Assembly: GCF_900100965.1 (NCBI RefSeq)
Contig: NZ_FMUJ01000004.1
Location: forward strand, 372,001-436,000
DNA length: 64,000 bases
Direction: 5' to 3'
Source of the DNA: Variovorax sp. EL159
GTDB taxonomy: Bacteria; Pseudomonadota; Gammaproteobacteria; Burkholderiales; Burkholderiaceae_C
The notes beneath the pieces were generated by a model, which did not search any database, had not been told where the DNA came from, and saw only the letters and a list, made by a program, of their open reading frames with translations. The stretch's first letter is position 1. Each line of letters starts with the position of its first letter. Positions 33,715 to 43,809 of this stretch are shown here, piece by piece. Both the position numbers and the translations under genes were made by a program.

Positions 33715-36502
33715 ACACGGCCTTCCATAGCGCCAGCATGGCTTCGCGTTCTGCGGCCAGTGCGGGCGGGGTGACTTGCGTCGGTTCTTCGTTCAGGCGT
33801 GCGCGATGCTGCACGCGCCGCAGTTCTCGATAGGCCCGTGCCGCGCTGCGGCCGACGCCTTCGGGCAACAGGCCCGCCAGTTCGGCGCGCAACAGCAGCG
33901 CGATGTTGCCGACGTTGGGAATCAGCTCGGGGTGCTCGCCCGACGACGACAGCACCAGAAACTGCACCGCGAACTCGGCATCGACCATGCCACCGGGGCT
34001 GTGCTTCACGTCGAAGCGGTCGGCCTTGACCGGCCGCGCGCCGCGCAGCTTGTCGCGCATCGCGATGATCTCGGCCTTGAGCGCCTCGCGGTCGCGCGGC
34101 GACACCAGCACGGCCTCGCGCACCTGGTCGAAACGCGCACCCAGTTCGGCGCCGTGGTCGGCGCTGCCGAGCACGAAGCGCGCGCGCGTCATGGCCTGGT
34201 GCTCCCAGGTCCACGCGGTGTTGCTGCCGCGGCCGAGCTGGTACTTCTCGTAGGCCGCGAAGCTGGTGGTGAGCAGGCCCGAATTGCCGTTGGGCCGCAG
34301 GGCGGTGTCGATCTCGAACAGATCGCCTTCGCGCGTCTTCACCGTGAGCCAGTTGATGAGCTTGCGCACATAGGCCGCATAGACCTCGCCGGCGCGCTCG
34401 TCGTCATCGTCGTAGACGAACACGATGTCCAGGTCGCTGCCGTAGCCCAGCTCTTTGCCGCCCAGCTTGCCGTAGCCGATGATCGCGAACTGCGCCACTT
34501 CGCGGTGGCGGTTGCGCACATGCGGCCAGCACCAGCGGGCGGTCACGCGCAGCGTGGTGTCGGCCAACGCGCTCAGGTCGTCGGCCACCTGCTCGACGGT
34601 GATGCGGCCGTCGACGTCGCGCGCCAGCGTGCGGAACACCTCGGCGTGGTGGGCGTGGCGCAGCAGGTTCAAGAGGCGCTCTTCGTCGGCTTCGCCGGTG
34701 CGGGTGAGCGATGTGTGGCGTGCCTCGAGTTCGCGCTCGAACTCCTCGGCCACGAAGCGGCCGGACAGCATCTCGTCGCTTGCCAGCTCGTCGATCACGC
34801 CGGGGTGCTGCATCAGGTAGCGCGCGGGCCATTTCGCTGCGCCCAGCAGGCGCAGCAGGCGCTCTTGCACGGCGGGCCGTTCGACCAGCAGCGCGAGATA
34901 ACTTTCGCGGCGCATCAGCGGCTCGATCCAGTCGGCCCAGCGCATCGCGGCATCGACATGGCGTGGCGTTTGCCCCGCGCCATCGCCGTCGGGCTCCTTG
35001 AGCCACTGGCCGGTGCGCTGCACCAGCTGGCGCAGCCGACCGCGCGTTTCTTCGCGCAGCGCGAGCACGCGCGGTGTTTCACACCAGTCGCGGATGCGTT
35101 CGGCAAAGGCGGGCGGCAGGTCGTCGAGCAGGTCTGCGAGGTCGGCGGGTGCCGCGGCCTTCTTGCCGTTGCACTTGCCGTTGCAGGGCTTCTCGCCGCC
35201 CAGCAGCTTGTCGAACTCCTGCGCGACGAACTCGCGGTGGGTGTCGAGCTGCGCAAGGAAGGGGCAGCAGTCGGCATAGCCCATGGTCTGGGCGATCCAG
35301 CGCAGGTCGTCGTCGGCCACCGGCAGCACGTGGGTCTGCTGGTCGTCCAGGTACTGGATGCGGTGTTCGACGCGGCGCAGGAACTCGTAGGCCGCGGCCA
35401 GCGCATCGGCGGTTTCCTGCGGCATCAGGTTGGCGCGCGCCAGCCGCTGCAGCGCATCGAGCGTGGGCCGCGTGCGCAGTTCGGGGAACTGCCCGCCGCG
35501 CACCACCTGCAAGAGCTGCACGGTGAATTCGATTTCGCGGATGCCGCCGCGCGAGAGCTTGACGTCGTTCGCGCGCTCGGGACGCCCGGCACTGCGGCGC
35601 GCCGACTGCTCGCGGATCTGCCGGTGCAACGTACGCAGCGAATCGAACACGCTGTAGTCGAGATAACGGCGGAACACGAAGGGCAGCACCGCGCCGCGCA
35701 GGCCCTGTGCATGCCCCGCGAGCACCAGCTCGCGCGGCGCGACCACGCGGCTCTTCATCCAGGCGAAGCGCTCCCATTCGCGGCCCTGCACCTGGAAATA
35801 TTCTTCGAGCGCATCGAGCGAGACCACGCTCGGCCCCGAGTTGCCGTTGGGCCGCAGCGCCAGGTCGACACGGAACACGAAGCCGTGCTCGGTGGTGTCG
35901 CCCACCAGCGCGTAGATGCGCTTCACGGCGCGCGAGAAGTACTCCTGGTTGGCAAGGCGCCCACGGCCTTCGGCGTCGCCCTTGGTCTCGCCATCGAGGT
36001 CGTAGAGATAGATGAGGTCGATGTCGCTCGACACGTTGAGCTCGCGCGCACCGAGCTTGCCCATGCCGATGATCCAGAGCTGCGCGCGCTGGCCGTCGGG
36101 GCCGAGCGGCGCGCCGTGCACGGCGTCGAGTTCGTGGCAGGCGTCGCTGCAGGCGATGTCGAGCGCCAGCTCGGCCAGCTCGGTGACGGCGGTGGTCACC
36201 ACGGCCAGCGGCGCATGCGCATCGCAATCAAGCGTTACAAGCCGCTCCATCACGAGCTGCCGCACAATCCGCAGTGCATCGCCGACGCTGTCCCCTCGTT
36301 GGCGCAATGCCTCGAAAGCCACAGTCATCGATTCGCGCCGCGGCGCGCCAGGGGGAAGCAATGCAAGTTCGGCCGCATACCTGCGACGCAGGCGCTGCAC
36401 GAAGCGGGAGTAGGAAGAAAACGCGATCTGCGTCGAAGTGGCTGGCAACTGGTTCACACTGCTATCGGTTTCCGTGGAACCCCTCTGAATGCTGGCGGTC
36501 AT
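33707..36502 (-). CDS. glnE: Bifunctional glutamine synthetase adenylyltransferase/removase
   Basis: This 931-residue cytoplasmic enzyme has two nucleotidyltransferase domains. The N-terminal one (deadenylylation) has GMGKLGARELNVSSDIDLIYLYD, and the C-terminal one (adenylylation) has GYGKLGGKELGYGSDLDIVFVY. Both metal Asp pairs are intact. GlnE modifies glutamine synthetase in response to PII. It is co-transcribed with rlpA, which is an unusual pairing, and is divergent from yhdP with 25 bases between starts. The ATG at 36502 is chosen from the usual family length. Confidence 0.96.
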   Translation of the reverse strand: MTASIQRGSTETDSSVNQLPATSTQIAFSSYSRFVQRLRRRYAAELALLPPGAPRRESMTVAFEALRQRGDSVGDALRIVRQLVMERLVTLDCDAHAPLAVVTTAVTELAELALDIACSDACHELDAVHGAPLGPDGQRAQLWIIGMGKLGARELNVSSDIDLIYLYDLDGETKGDAEGRGRLANQEYFSRAVKRIYALVGDTTEHGFVFRVDLALRPNGNSGPSVVSLDALEEYFQVQGREWERFAWMKSRVVAPRELVLAGHAQGLRGAVLPFVFRRYLDYSVFDSLRTLHRQIREQSARRSAGRPERANDVKLSRGGIREIEFTVQLLQVVRGGQFPELRTRPTLDALQRLARANLMPQETADALAAAYEFLRRVEHRIQYLDDQQTHVLPVADDDLRWIAQTMGYADCCPFLAQLDTHREFVAQEFDKLLGGEKPCNGKCNGKKAAAPADLADLLDDLPPAFAERIRDWCETPRVLALREETRGRLRQLVQRTGQWLKEPDGDGAGQTPRHVDAAMRWADWIEPLMRRESYLALLVERPAVQERLLRLLGAAKWPARYLMQHPGVIDELASDEMLSGRFVAEEFERELEARHTSLTRTGEADEERLLNLLRHAHHAEVFRTLARDVDGRITVEQVADDLSALADTTLRVTARWCWPHVRNRHREVAQFAIIGYGKLGGKELGYGSDLDIVFVYDDDDERAGEVYAAYVRKLINWLTVKTREGDLFEIDTALRPNGNSGLLTTSFAAYEKYQLGRGSNTAWTWEHQAMTRARFVLGSADHGAELGARFDQVREAVLVSPRDREALKAEIIAMRDKLRGARPVKADRFDVKHSPGGMVDAEFAVQFLVLSSSGEHPELIPNVGNIALLLRAELAGLLPEGVGRSAARAYRELRRVQHRARLNEEPTQVTPPALAAEREAMLALWKAVFG

Positions 36503-36527
36503 AATTCCCGACACAGCGCGATCCTCA

Positions 36528-39500
36528 ATGAACGACACGGCGTCTACCCCTTCACGTCTGCTCAAAATCACCGCTGTGACGGCGCGCTGGCTGTTGGGTT
36601 TGCTGATCGCTGCATGGCTTCTTCTTGCGCTGTCAGTCGTTGTCCTACACGCGTGGATTGTGCCGCGAATCGGCGATTTTCGCGGCGCACTGGAGGCACA
36701 GGCTAGCAAGGCCATCGGCGTGCCGGTCCGCATCGGATCGATCACCGCCCGCTCCGAAGGGCTTTTCCCGGCCTTCGAATTGCGTGACGTGGTGCTGCAG
36801 GACGCCGACAAACGCGAGGCGCTGCGCCTCGTGCGCGTGGTGGCCAGCGTGTCGCCGCGTTCGCTCTGGCGGCTGAATTTCGAGCAGCTCTACATCGAGG
36901 GCCCGCAGCTCGAAGTGCGTCGCGATGCTCAGGGAAAACTCCATGTGGCTGGTTTGCACATGTCGACCGATACGACCGGAGAGACCCGCGCCGCCGACTG
37001 GTTTTTCGCCCAGCGCGAGCTGGTTATCGAAGGCGGCACCGTGCGCTGGACCGACGAGCAGCGCCAGGTCGAGCCCCTGCTGCTGACCGACGTGCGCTTC
37101 GTTGCGCGCAACACCGGCCTGCGCCACGGCCTGCGGCTCGATGCCACGCCGCCAGCCGGCTGGGGCGAGCGCTTCACGCTGCGCGGCCAGTTCCGCCAGC
37201 CGCTGCTGTCGATCCGCAGCGGCCACTGGCAGACGTGGGACGGCGTGCTCTATGCCGACCTGCCCTACATCGACGTCACGCGCCTGGGCCGCTACGTGGC
37301 GCTCGACGCACGCATCCGCGAGGGCAACGGCGCGCTGCGCGTGTGGGCCGACGTCGATGACGGCCAGATCGTCGGCGCCGCCGCCGACCTCGGGCTCGAC
37401 CGGGTCGACGTCTCGCTCGACAAGGGCCTGCAGCCACTGGTGCTGCGTGCCGTCACCGGCCGGCTGGCCGGCCAGTTCTCCGCGGAAACCCTCGAGTTCT
37501 CGACCACTGCGTTGCAGTTCGATACCAGCGACGGCATGCGCTGGCCCGGTGGCAACCTCTGGCTGCAGCACACGCCGGTCAAGGGACGCACGCCCGAGCA
37601 CGGCGCGTTGCGCGCCGATCGGCTCGACCTCGCGGCGCTGGCCCTCATCGCCGACCGGCTGCCGCTGGGCGAGGCCACGCACAAGGCGCTGGCTGCCTAC
37701 GCGCCGCGCGGGCTGGTCGAGCACATCGACGTGACCTGGCAGGGCACGCTGGGCGCGCCCGACAGGTACCAGGCCAAGGGCCGCGTGAGCGGCTTGCGCG
37801 TGGCCTCGCAGCCCGGCACGACGGACGCCGCCGCGGGCCCGCCCGCATCGACGACCGCAGCGGCGACCGCGACAACGACGGCAACGCCGCCAGCAACAGC
37901 AACGACGGCGACCGCCGCGGTCGCCACCGCGAACAGCGCCGCGCCAGCCCACCCGAAGGTCCATCCCGGCACGCCCGGCCTGAGCGGCGCCACGGTCGAC
38001 TTCGACGCCACCCACACCGGGGGTACCGCCACCTTGGCGATCGCGCAGGGCACGCTCGAGTTTCCTGGCGTGTTCGAAGAGCCCGTCATCCCCATCGACC
38101 GGCTCTCGACCCAACTGCAATGGAAGCTCGACAACGGCAATGCGCAGTTGCAGGTTTCCAAGCTGCGCTTCGCCAATGCCGACGCCGAGGGCGACGCCGA
38201 AGCCAGCTGGCGCACCAGCGACCCGGCCACGTCCAGCAGCAAGGGCCACTACCCCGGCGTGCTCGACCTGCAGGGCAAGCTGACCCGCGCCGACGGCACG
38301 CGCGTGTTCCGCTACCTGCCGCTCGACATTCCCCAGCACACGCGCGACTACGTGCGCGACGCCGTCACCAAGGGCACCGCCAGCAGCGTCGATTTCCGCG
38401 TGCGCGGCGACCTGCACGACATGCCCTTCCTCGATCCGAAGCTGGGCGACTTCCGCATCGCGGCCAAGGTGGCGGACGTCAACTACGCCTACGCGCCGCC
38501 CCATGTCCCGCCCACGCCATCGCGCAGCAACGGCATGCCGCCCCCGGTGTGGCCGCCGCTCACCGGCCTGTCGGGCGAGCTGGTGTTCGAGCGCGACAGC
38601 ATGCTGGTGCGCAATGCGCGGGGCCGTCTGGCCGGCACCAACGGCGTCGAAGTGACCAAGGCCGAGGCGCAGATCCCGGAGCTGTCGCACCACGCGCCGC
38701 AACTGCGCGTCGACGCGCAGGCCAAGGGCCCGCTCGCCGAGGTGCTGCGCGTGGGCGCGCCGCTGGCTGGCGAAACGGGCGAGATCATGCTGCGCGCGCG
38801 CGCCACCGGTTCGGCCGACTACAAGCTGCACCTCGAGTTGCCGCTCGCGGCCATGGACAACGCCAAGGTGCAGGCCAGCGTGACACTGGCCGACAACGAG
38901 CTGCAGGTCGTGCCCGAGGCGCCTTCCCTGACGCAGGCCAAGGGCACGGTGAACTTCACCGAGACCGGCTTCTCGCTGGCCGGCGTGCAGGCCCGGCTGC
39001 TGGGCGGCGACATCCGTGTCGAAGGCAAGGGCCGCTTCAACGGCCCCAACCGCGAGGTTGCCCTGAAGGCGCAAGGCACGGCCACGGCAGACGGTCTGCG
39101 CGGCGCGCGCGAGGTCGACTGGCTCTCGCGCCTGGCAAGCAAGGCCAGCGGCAGCACGCCGTTCGCGGCCAGCTTCTCGGTGCGCGACGGCGCCCCCGAG
39201 TTCTCGCTCACCAGCAGCCTGCAGGGCATGGCCCTGCAGCTGCCACCGCCGCTGGTCAAGACCGCCGAAGAGCAGATGCCGCTGCGCATCGAGAAGAAGG
39301 TGATCGCGCGCGAAACCCGCCAGGGCGCGGGCGTCGCCACGCAAGACCAGCTCACGCTCGACCTGGGCCGCGTGGGGGCGATCCAGTACGTGCGCGACAT
39401 CTCCGGCCCTGAGGCGCGCGTGCTGCGCGGCAGCATCGGCTTCGGCCTGTCGGCGGGCGAAACCGCGAGCCTCCCCGACAAGGGCGTCTTCGCCAACGTC

Positions 39501-40814
39501 AACATCGTCAAGCTCGACACCTCCGCATGGCAGGCGCTGCTGGGCTCGGCCGTGAGCAACGCCTCCGAGAGCGCCGGCAGCACCGAGCGGGCCGACGATC
39601 CGGCCCTGGCCTACCTGCCCACCCGCATCGCGGTGCGCGCGCAGCAGCTGGGCGTGGCGGGTCGCACGCTGCACAACGTGGTGCTGGGCGGCACGCGCGA
39701 TGGCGCGCTCTGGCGCGCCAACATCGACGCCACCGAATTGAGCGGCTATGCCGAGTACCGCCACACGCAGGCCGGGCGCCTGTATGCGCGGCTCGCGCGG
39801 CTGAAGATCGCGCCGTCCGAGGCCACGCAGGTCGAGGCCCTGCTCGACGAGCAGCCCGGCACCCTGCCGGCCCTGGACATCGTGGTCGACGACTTCGAAC
39901 TGCTGGGCAAGCGGCTGGGCCGCGCCGAGATCGACGCGGTCAACCGCGGCGGCGCCGGGCGCGAATGGGCGCTCAACAAGCTGACCCTCACCACGCCCGA
40001 GGCCAACTTCGCAGCCAAGGGCAGCTGGGCCGCCATTCCCGGTGCACCGGCCGGGCAGCGCCGCACCGCGATGACCTTCAAGCTCGACATCGCCGATGCC
40101 GGCGAGCTGCTCGCGCGCTTCGGCATGCCGGGCGTGCTGCGGCGCGGCAAGGGGCGGCTCGAAGGCGATGTCAACTGGCGCGGCTCGCCCTTCTCGCTCG
40201 ACTACCCGAGCCTGGGCGGGCAACTGCAGGTCGACGTGGAGTCGGGCCAGTTCCTCAAGGCCGACCCGGGGCTGGCCAAGCTGCTCGGCGTGCTGAGCCT
40301 GCAGGCGCTGCCGCGCCGGCTCACGCTCGACTTCCGCGACGTGTTCAGCCAGGGCTTCGCCTTCGACTTCATCCGCGGCGACGCGAAGATCAACAAGGGC
40401 ATCGCCAGCACCAACAACCTGCAGATGAAGGGCGTGAACGCCGCCGCGCTGATGGATGGCTCGGCCGACATCGTGCGCGAGACGCAGAACCTGCGCGTGG
40501 TGGTGGTGCCCGAGATCAACGCCGGCACGGCCGCGCTGGTGGCCACCGCCATCAACCCGGCCATCGGCCTGGGCACCTTCCTGGCGCAATGGGTGCTGAG
40601 CAAGCCGCTGTCGGCCGCGGCCACGCAGGAGTTCCATGTCGAAGGCACCTGGGCCGACCCCAAAATAGCGAAGGTGCCGCGCTCGCTGCAATTGCTGCCC
40701 CAGAGCATCCCGTCCCTTCCGGGCCTCCCCGCTTTGCCTGGCTTGCCAGGCTTGCCCGGTACGTCGGGCGCGTCGACCGCCGAAGAAGGCAAGAAAACGG
40801 AGAACACCCCATGA
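36528..40814 (+). CDS. yhdP: YhdP family outer-membrane lipid-transport protein
   Basis: This 1428-residue protein has one N-terminal membrane anchor (about residues 18-45) and a long beta-rich DUF3971/AsmA-like body that forms a periplasmic bridge. YhdP transports phospholipid to the outer membrane together with TamB and YdbH in E. coli. An Ala/Thr-rich low-complexity stretch near residues 427-478 is probably a linker. The C-terminal LRVVVVPEINAGTAALVATA region is conserved in AsmA-like proteins. The start at 36528 follows the glnE divergent promoter region. It overlaps the next gene by four bases (ATGA). Confidence 0.88.
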   Translation: MNDTASTPSRLLKITAVTARWLLGLLIAAWLLLALSVVVLHAWIVPRIGDFRGALEAQASKAIGVPVRIGSITARSEGLFPAFELRDVVLQDADKREALRLVRVVASVSPRSLWRLNFEQLYIEGPQLEVRRDAQGKLHVAGLHMSTDTTGETRAADWFFAQRELVIEGGTVRWTDEQRQVEPLLLTDVRFVARNTGLRHGLRLDATPPAGWGERFTLRGQFRQPLLSIRSGHWQTWDGVLYADLPYIDVTRLGRYVALDARIREGNGALRVWADVDDGQIVGAAADLGLDRVDVSLDKGLQPLVLRAVTGRLAGQFSAETLEFSTTALQFDTSDGMRWPGGNLWLQHTPVKGRTPEHGALRADRLDLAALALIADRLPLGEATHKALAAYAPRGLVEHIDVTWQGTLGAPDRYQAKGRVSGLRVASQPGTTDAAAGPPASTTAAATATTTATPPATATTATAAVATANSAAPAHPKVHPGTPGLSGATVDFDATHTGGTATLAIAQGTLEFPGVFEEPVIPIDRLSTQLQWKLDNGNAQLQVSKLRFANADAEGDAEASWRTSDPATSSSKGHYPGVLDLQGKLTRADGTRVFRYLPLDIPQHTRDYVRDAVTKGTASSVDFRVRGDLHDMPFLDPKLGDFRIAAKVADVNYAYAPPHVPPTPSRSNGMPPPVWPPLTGLSGELVFERDSMLVRNARGRLAGTNGVEVTKAEAQIPELSHHAPQLRVDAQAKGPLAEVLRVGAPLAGETGEIMLRARATGSADYKLHLELPLAAMDNAKVQASVTLADNELQVVPEAPSLTQAKGTVNFTETGFSLAGVQARLLGGDIRVEGKGRFNGPNREVALKAQGTATADGLRGAREVDWLSRLASKASGSTPFAASFSVRDGAPEFSLTSSLQGMALQLPPPLVKTAEEQMPLRIEKKVIARETRQGAGVATQDQLTLDLGRVGAIQYVRDISGPEARVLRGSIGFGLSAGETASLPDKGVFANVNIVKLDTSAWQALLGSAVSNASESAGSTERADDPALAYLPTRIAVRAQQLGVAGRTLHNVVLGGTRDGALWRANIDATELSGYAEYRHTQAGRLYARLARLKIAPSEATQVEALLDEQPGTLPALDIVVDDFELLGKRLGRAEIDAVNRGGAGREWALNKLTLTTPEANFAAKGSWAAIPGAPAGQRRTAMTFKLDIADAGELLARFGMPGVLRRGKGRLEGDVNWRGSPFSLDYPSLGGQLQVDVESGQFLKADPGLAKLLGVLSLQALPRRLTLDFRDVFSQGFAFDFIRGDAKINKGIASTNNLQMKGVNAAALMDGSADIVRETQNLRVVVVPEINAGTAALVATAINPAIGLGTFLAQWVLSKPLSAAATQEFHVEGTWADPKIAKVPRSLQLLPQSIPSLPGLPALPGLPGLPGTSGASTAEEGKKTENTP

Positions 40815-41626
40815 GAGTTGCAGCCATCCAGATGGTGTCGGCCATCGCCCGCGAAGCCAACCTCGCACGCGCCCACGACCTGCTCGCACAGGCCGCCGCG
40901 GCCGGTGCCGAGCTGGCGGTGCTGCCCGAGTACTTCTGCATGATGGGCGCGCGCGACACCGACAAGCTGGGCCTGCGCGAGACCGCCGGCGCGGGCATGG
41001 TGCAGGGCTTTCTGGCCGACGCGGCGCGCGAGTTCGGGCTGTGGATCGTCGGCGGCACGCTGCCCATCGAGAGCACCGACGCCGAGCACGTCTTCAACAG
41101 CTCGCTGTGCTTCTCGCCCGACGGCAAGTGCGTGGCGCGCTACGACAAGATCCATCTCTTCTTCTTCGACAACGGCACCGAGCGCTACGACGAGCGCCGC
41201 GTGATCACACCGGGCACCGAGCCCGTCGTGTTCGACCTGCCCTCGCGCGACGGCCACAGCTGGCGCATCGGCATGAGCGTCTGCTACGACCTGCGCTTTC
41301 CCGAGCTGTATCGCGCGCTCGCAAAGCAGGGCGCCGACCTGCTGCTGGTACCCAGCGCCTTCACCCGCACCACCGGCGCCGCCCACTGGGAGGTGCTGCT
41401 GCGTGCCCGCGCCATCGAAAACCTCGCCTGGGTGGTCGCGCCCGCGCAGGGCGGCACGCACGAGAACGGCCGCCAGACCTGGGGTCAGTCGCTGGTTGTC
41501 GATCCGTGGGGCACGGTGGTGGCGCAGCAGGCCACCGGAGAAGGCGTGGTGCTGTTCGACATCGACGCCGCACAGGTCGAGCGCTCGCGCACGCAGCTTC
41601 CCGTTCTCTCGCACCGCGTGCTCTGA
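40811..41626 (+). CDS. Carbon-nitrogen hydrolase (Nit1/NIT2-like)
   Basis: This 271-residue nitrilase-superfamily enzyme has the Glu-Lys-Cys triad in PEYF, the Lys of YDKIHLF, and SVCYDLRFPELY. Nit1/NIT2 members deaminate deaminated glutathione or omega-amides. Its start overlaps the yhdP stop (ATGA), and the histidine kinase starts one base after its stop, so these genes form a tight operon. Substrate is inferred from family. Confidence 0.9.
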   Translation: MRVAAIQMVSAIAREANLARAHDLLAQAAAAGAELAVLPEYFCMMGARDTDKLGLRETAGAGMVQGFLADAAREFGLWIVGGTLPIESTDAEHVFNSSLCFSPDGKCVARYDKIHLFFFDNGTERYDERRVITPGTEPVVFDLPSRDGHSWRIGMSVCYDLRFPELYRALAKQGADLLLVPSAFTRTTGAAHWEVLLRARAIENLAWVVAPAQGGTHENGRQTWGQSLVVDPWGTVVAQQATGEGVVLFDIDAAQVERSRTQLPVLSHRVL

Positions 41627-41627
41627 C

Positions 41628-43682
41628 GTGCCGGCCCTGCCGTCCGAAGCCGCCGCTGAAGCCCCGCACCGCCGGCAAGCGCCCCTGTCGTTCGCGCGCC
41701 TGCGGTCGCTCTGGCAGCGCTGGTTTCTGTGGCTGCTGCTGGCCGTGCTGGTGTCGGCGCTGCTGGTCACCGTGGTGTGGCTTGCCGGGCGGCACGAGGT
41801 CGAGCAGGTGCAGGCCTCGCTCGACCGCGACACCGCCGATGCCGTCTCCGATTTGCGCAGCGGCTTCCAGCGCAACGCGCAGAGCCTGCGCGCCACGCAG
41901 GCGCCGGGCGTGGAGCGTTCGCAATGGACCGACACCGCCGCCGCGCTGCTGCGCGAGCACCGCGAATGGCTGCGGCTCGAATGGCGCGATGCCGCGCTGC
42001 GCCCCATCGAGGCGGTCAACACGCCCTACCGCATGCGCATCCTCGACGAGGCCAGCCGCGGCCCCGATCAGTCCGACGTCACGCTGGCCTGCGCGGCGGC
42101 GCGCAAGCTCGGCGCGTCGGCCTATTCGCCAAGTCACTACGTGCCGATCACCGGCGGTGGCGGCGTCGAGGTGATGGAGCTGTGCGTGCCCATCGACGCG
42201 GGCGGCTACCTCGTGGCCAGCTATTCGCTGCGCGACGCACTGATCGAGCTGGTCGGCCCCACGCTCACGCGCGGCCAGGAAGTGGCCTTTACCGAGGCCG
42301 ACGGCACGCGGCTCGTGGCGCTCGGCACCTCGCGCCGCACCGGCACGCGCGTGTTCACCTCGCAGCAGCTCATCGACCTGCCCGGCGCCGCGCTGATGCT
42401 GCGCGTCGACGGCTGGCGCGCCGCGCCCGACCTGTTCCCGAACATGCTCACGGCGCTGGTCACGGCGATCTCGATCGCGCTGGTGTCGGTGCTGGTCCTG
42501 CTGGCGCGCGACACGCGGCGGCGGCTGCGCGCCGAGCGCGACCTGGCCGATGCACTGGCCTTTCGCAAGGCGATGGAAGACTCGGTCATCACCGGCCTGC
42601 GCGCGCGCGACCTGCAGGGGCGCATCACCTACGTCAACCCGGCGTTCTGCGAGATGGTCGGCTTCAGCCCCGAAGAACTCATGGCCGACAACACCGAGGC
42701 CCCCTACTGGCCCACCGAGCTGGCGCACGAATACCAGCAGCGCCAGGCGCGGCGCCTGGCCGGTGGCATGCCGCCGCGCGAAGGCTTCGAGTCGGTCTTC
42801 ATGCGCAAGGACGGCACGCGCTTTCCGGTGCTGATCTTCGAGGCGCCGCTCATCAACGCGCACCGCGTGCAGACCGGCTGGATGAGCGCGTTCATCGACG
42901 TGAGCGAGCAGCGCCGCATCGAGGAGCTTTCACGCGCCAGCCAGGAGCGCCTGCAGGCCAGCGCGCGCCTGGCCACCGTCGGAGAGATGGCTTCGCTGCT
43001 GAGCCATGAACTCACGCAGCCCTTGGCCGCCATTGCCAGCTATGCGAGCGGCTCGCTCAACCTGCTCGGGCCGAACGCGAAGGGCGACCAGGGCGAAGTC
43101 GCGATGGCCGTGAAGCGCATCGCCGAGCAGGCCGACCGCGCCGGCCAGGTGATCCGCAGCGTGCACGACTTCGTGCGCCGGCGCGACCGCACGCGCGAGG
43201 CCGTGGCGCCGCAGGCGCTGATCGACGCGGTGTTGCCACTGGTGCGGCTGCAGGCGCGCAAGCTCGGCGTGATCATCGAAGTGGTGCTCGAAGACCGCCT
43301 GCCCGCCGCCATGTGCGACCGCACGCTGGTCGAACAGGTGCTGCTCAACCTGGCGCGCAACGCGATGCAGGCGATGGACATGCCCGACAACGTCGGCAGC
43401 CGGGTGCTGCGGCTGCGCGTGGCGCGCGCCGTGGCGGTGGGCGGCACAGGGCAAGAGGATGCTCGCCGTTGGCTGGAGTTTTCGGTGGCCGACCTGGGCT
43501 GCGGCATCAGCGCGGAAGTGGCCGAACGGCTCTTCACGCCTTTCTTCACCACGCGCGCCGATGGCATGGGGCTCGGGCTGAGCCTGTGCCGCACGGTGGT
43601 GGAGCAGCACGGCGGCGCGCTCATGTTCGAGCCCAATCGCCCGCGCGGCACCGTCTTCCGGTTTACCCTGCCGAGCACATGA
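41628..43682 (+). CDS. Membrane sensor histidine kinase with PAS domain
   Basis: This 684-residue kinase has transmembrane helices at about 32-53 and 272-290 flanking a 220-residue periplasmic sensor of unknown ligand. A PAS domain follows (about 305-415), then HisKA with the phospho-acceptor in LLSHELTQPLAAIASYASG near residue 460. The HATPase domain has GMGLGLSLCRTVVEQHGG. The start is GTG at 41628, one base after the previous stop. A FixJ-type response regulator follows 127 bases later, so the two are probably a pair. It most resembles FixL/TtrS-like kinases. Confidence 0.9.
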   Translation: MPALPSEAAAEAPHRRQAPLSFARLRSLWQRWFLWLLLAVLVSALLVTVVWLAGRHEVEQVQASLDRDTADAVSDLRSGFQRNAQSLRATQAPGVERSQWTDTAAALLREHREWLRLEWRDAALRPIEAVNTPYRMRILDEASRGPDQSDVTLACAAARKLGASAYSPSHYVPITGGGGVEVMELCVPIDAGGYLVASYSLRDALIELVGPTLTRGQEVAFTEADGTRLVALGTSRRTGTRVFTSQQLIDLPGAALMLRVDGWRAAPDLFPNMLTALVTAISIALVSVLVLLARDTRRRLRAERDLADALAFRKAMEDSVITGLRARDLQGRITYVNPAFCEMVGFSPEELMADNTEAPYWPTELAHEYQQRQARRLAGGMPPREGFESVFMRKDGTRFPVLIFEAPLINAHRVQTGWMSAFIDVSEQRRIEELSRASQERLQASARLATVGEMASLLSHELTQPLAAIASYASGSLNLLGPNAKGDQGEVAMAVKRIAEQADRAGQVIRSVHDFVRRRDRTREAVAPQALIDAVLPLVRLQARKLGVIIEVVLEDRLPAAMCDRTLVEQVLLNLARNAMQAMDMPDNVGSRVLRLRVARAVAVGGTGQEDARRWLEFSVADLGCGISAEVAERLFTPFFTTRADGMGLGLSLCRTVVEQHGGALMFEPNRPRGTVFRFTLPST

Positions 43683-43686
43683 AGCA

Positions 43687-43790
43687 CCTCCAGGCTTTGC
43701 GTACTTCATGTCGCTTCTACATGCCCTTTGCCGAGGGCAACGCCAGTGGTCCGGTGAAGCCGGCTTCGCGGTGGCCTACGAAGAGCCTGT
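43687..43790 (+). repeat. Interspersed repeat, copy 2 (diverged)
   Basis: This non-coding segment between the kinase and the response regulator aligns with the reverse complement of 22901-23010, sharing stretches such as CAGGCTTTGCG, TGTCGCTTCT and GAAGCCGG at roughly three-quarters identity. The repeat lies inside an operon, and the frame reading through it (beginning at 43708) is not part of the regulator. Confidence 0.65.
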
Positions 43791-43809
43791 TTTCGTTTTT
43801 GGATTTGAA

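Noticed and set aside
36645..40889. A 1414-codon minus-strand frame opposite yhdP
   Set aside because: Antisense to a conserved YhdP protein, with no domain, start region or codon bias of its own.
43708..43809. N-terminal extension of the response regulator
   Set aside because: These codons translate the diverged interspersed repeat, and the receiver domain begins right after the ATG at 43810.
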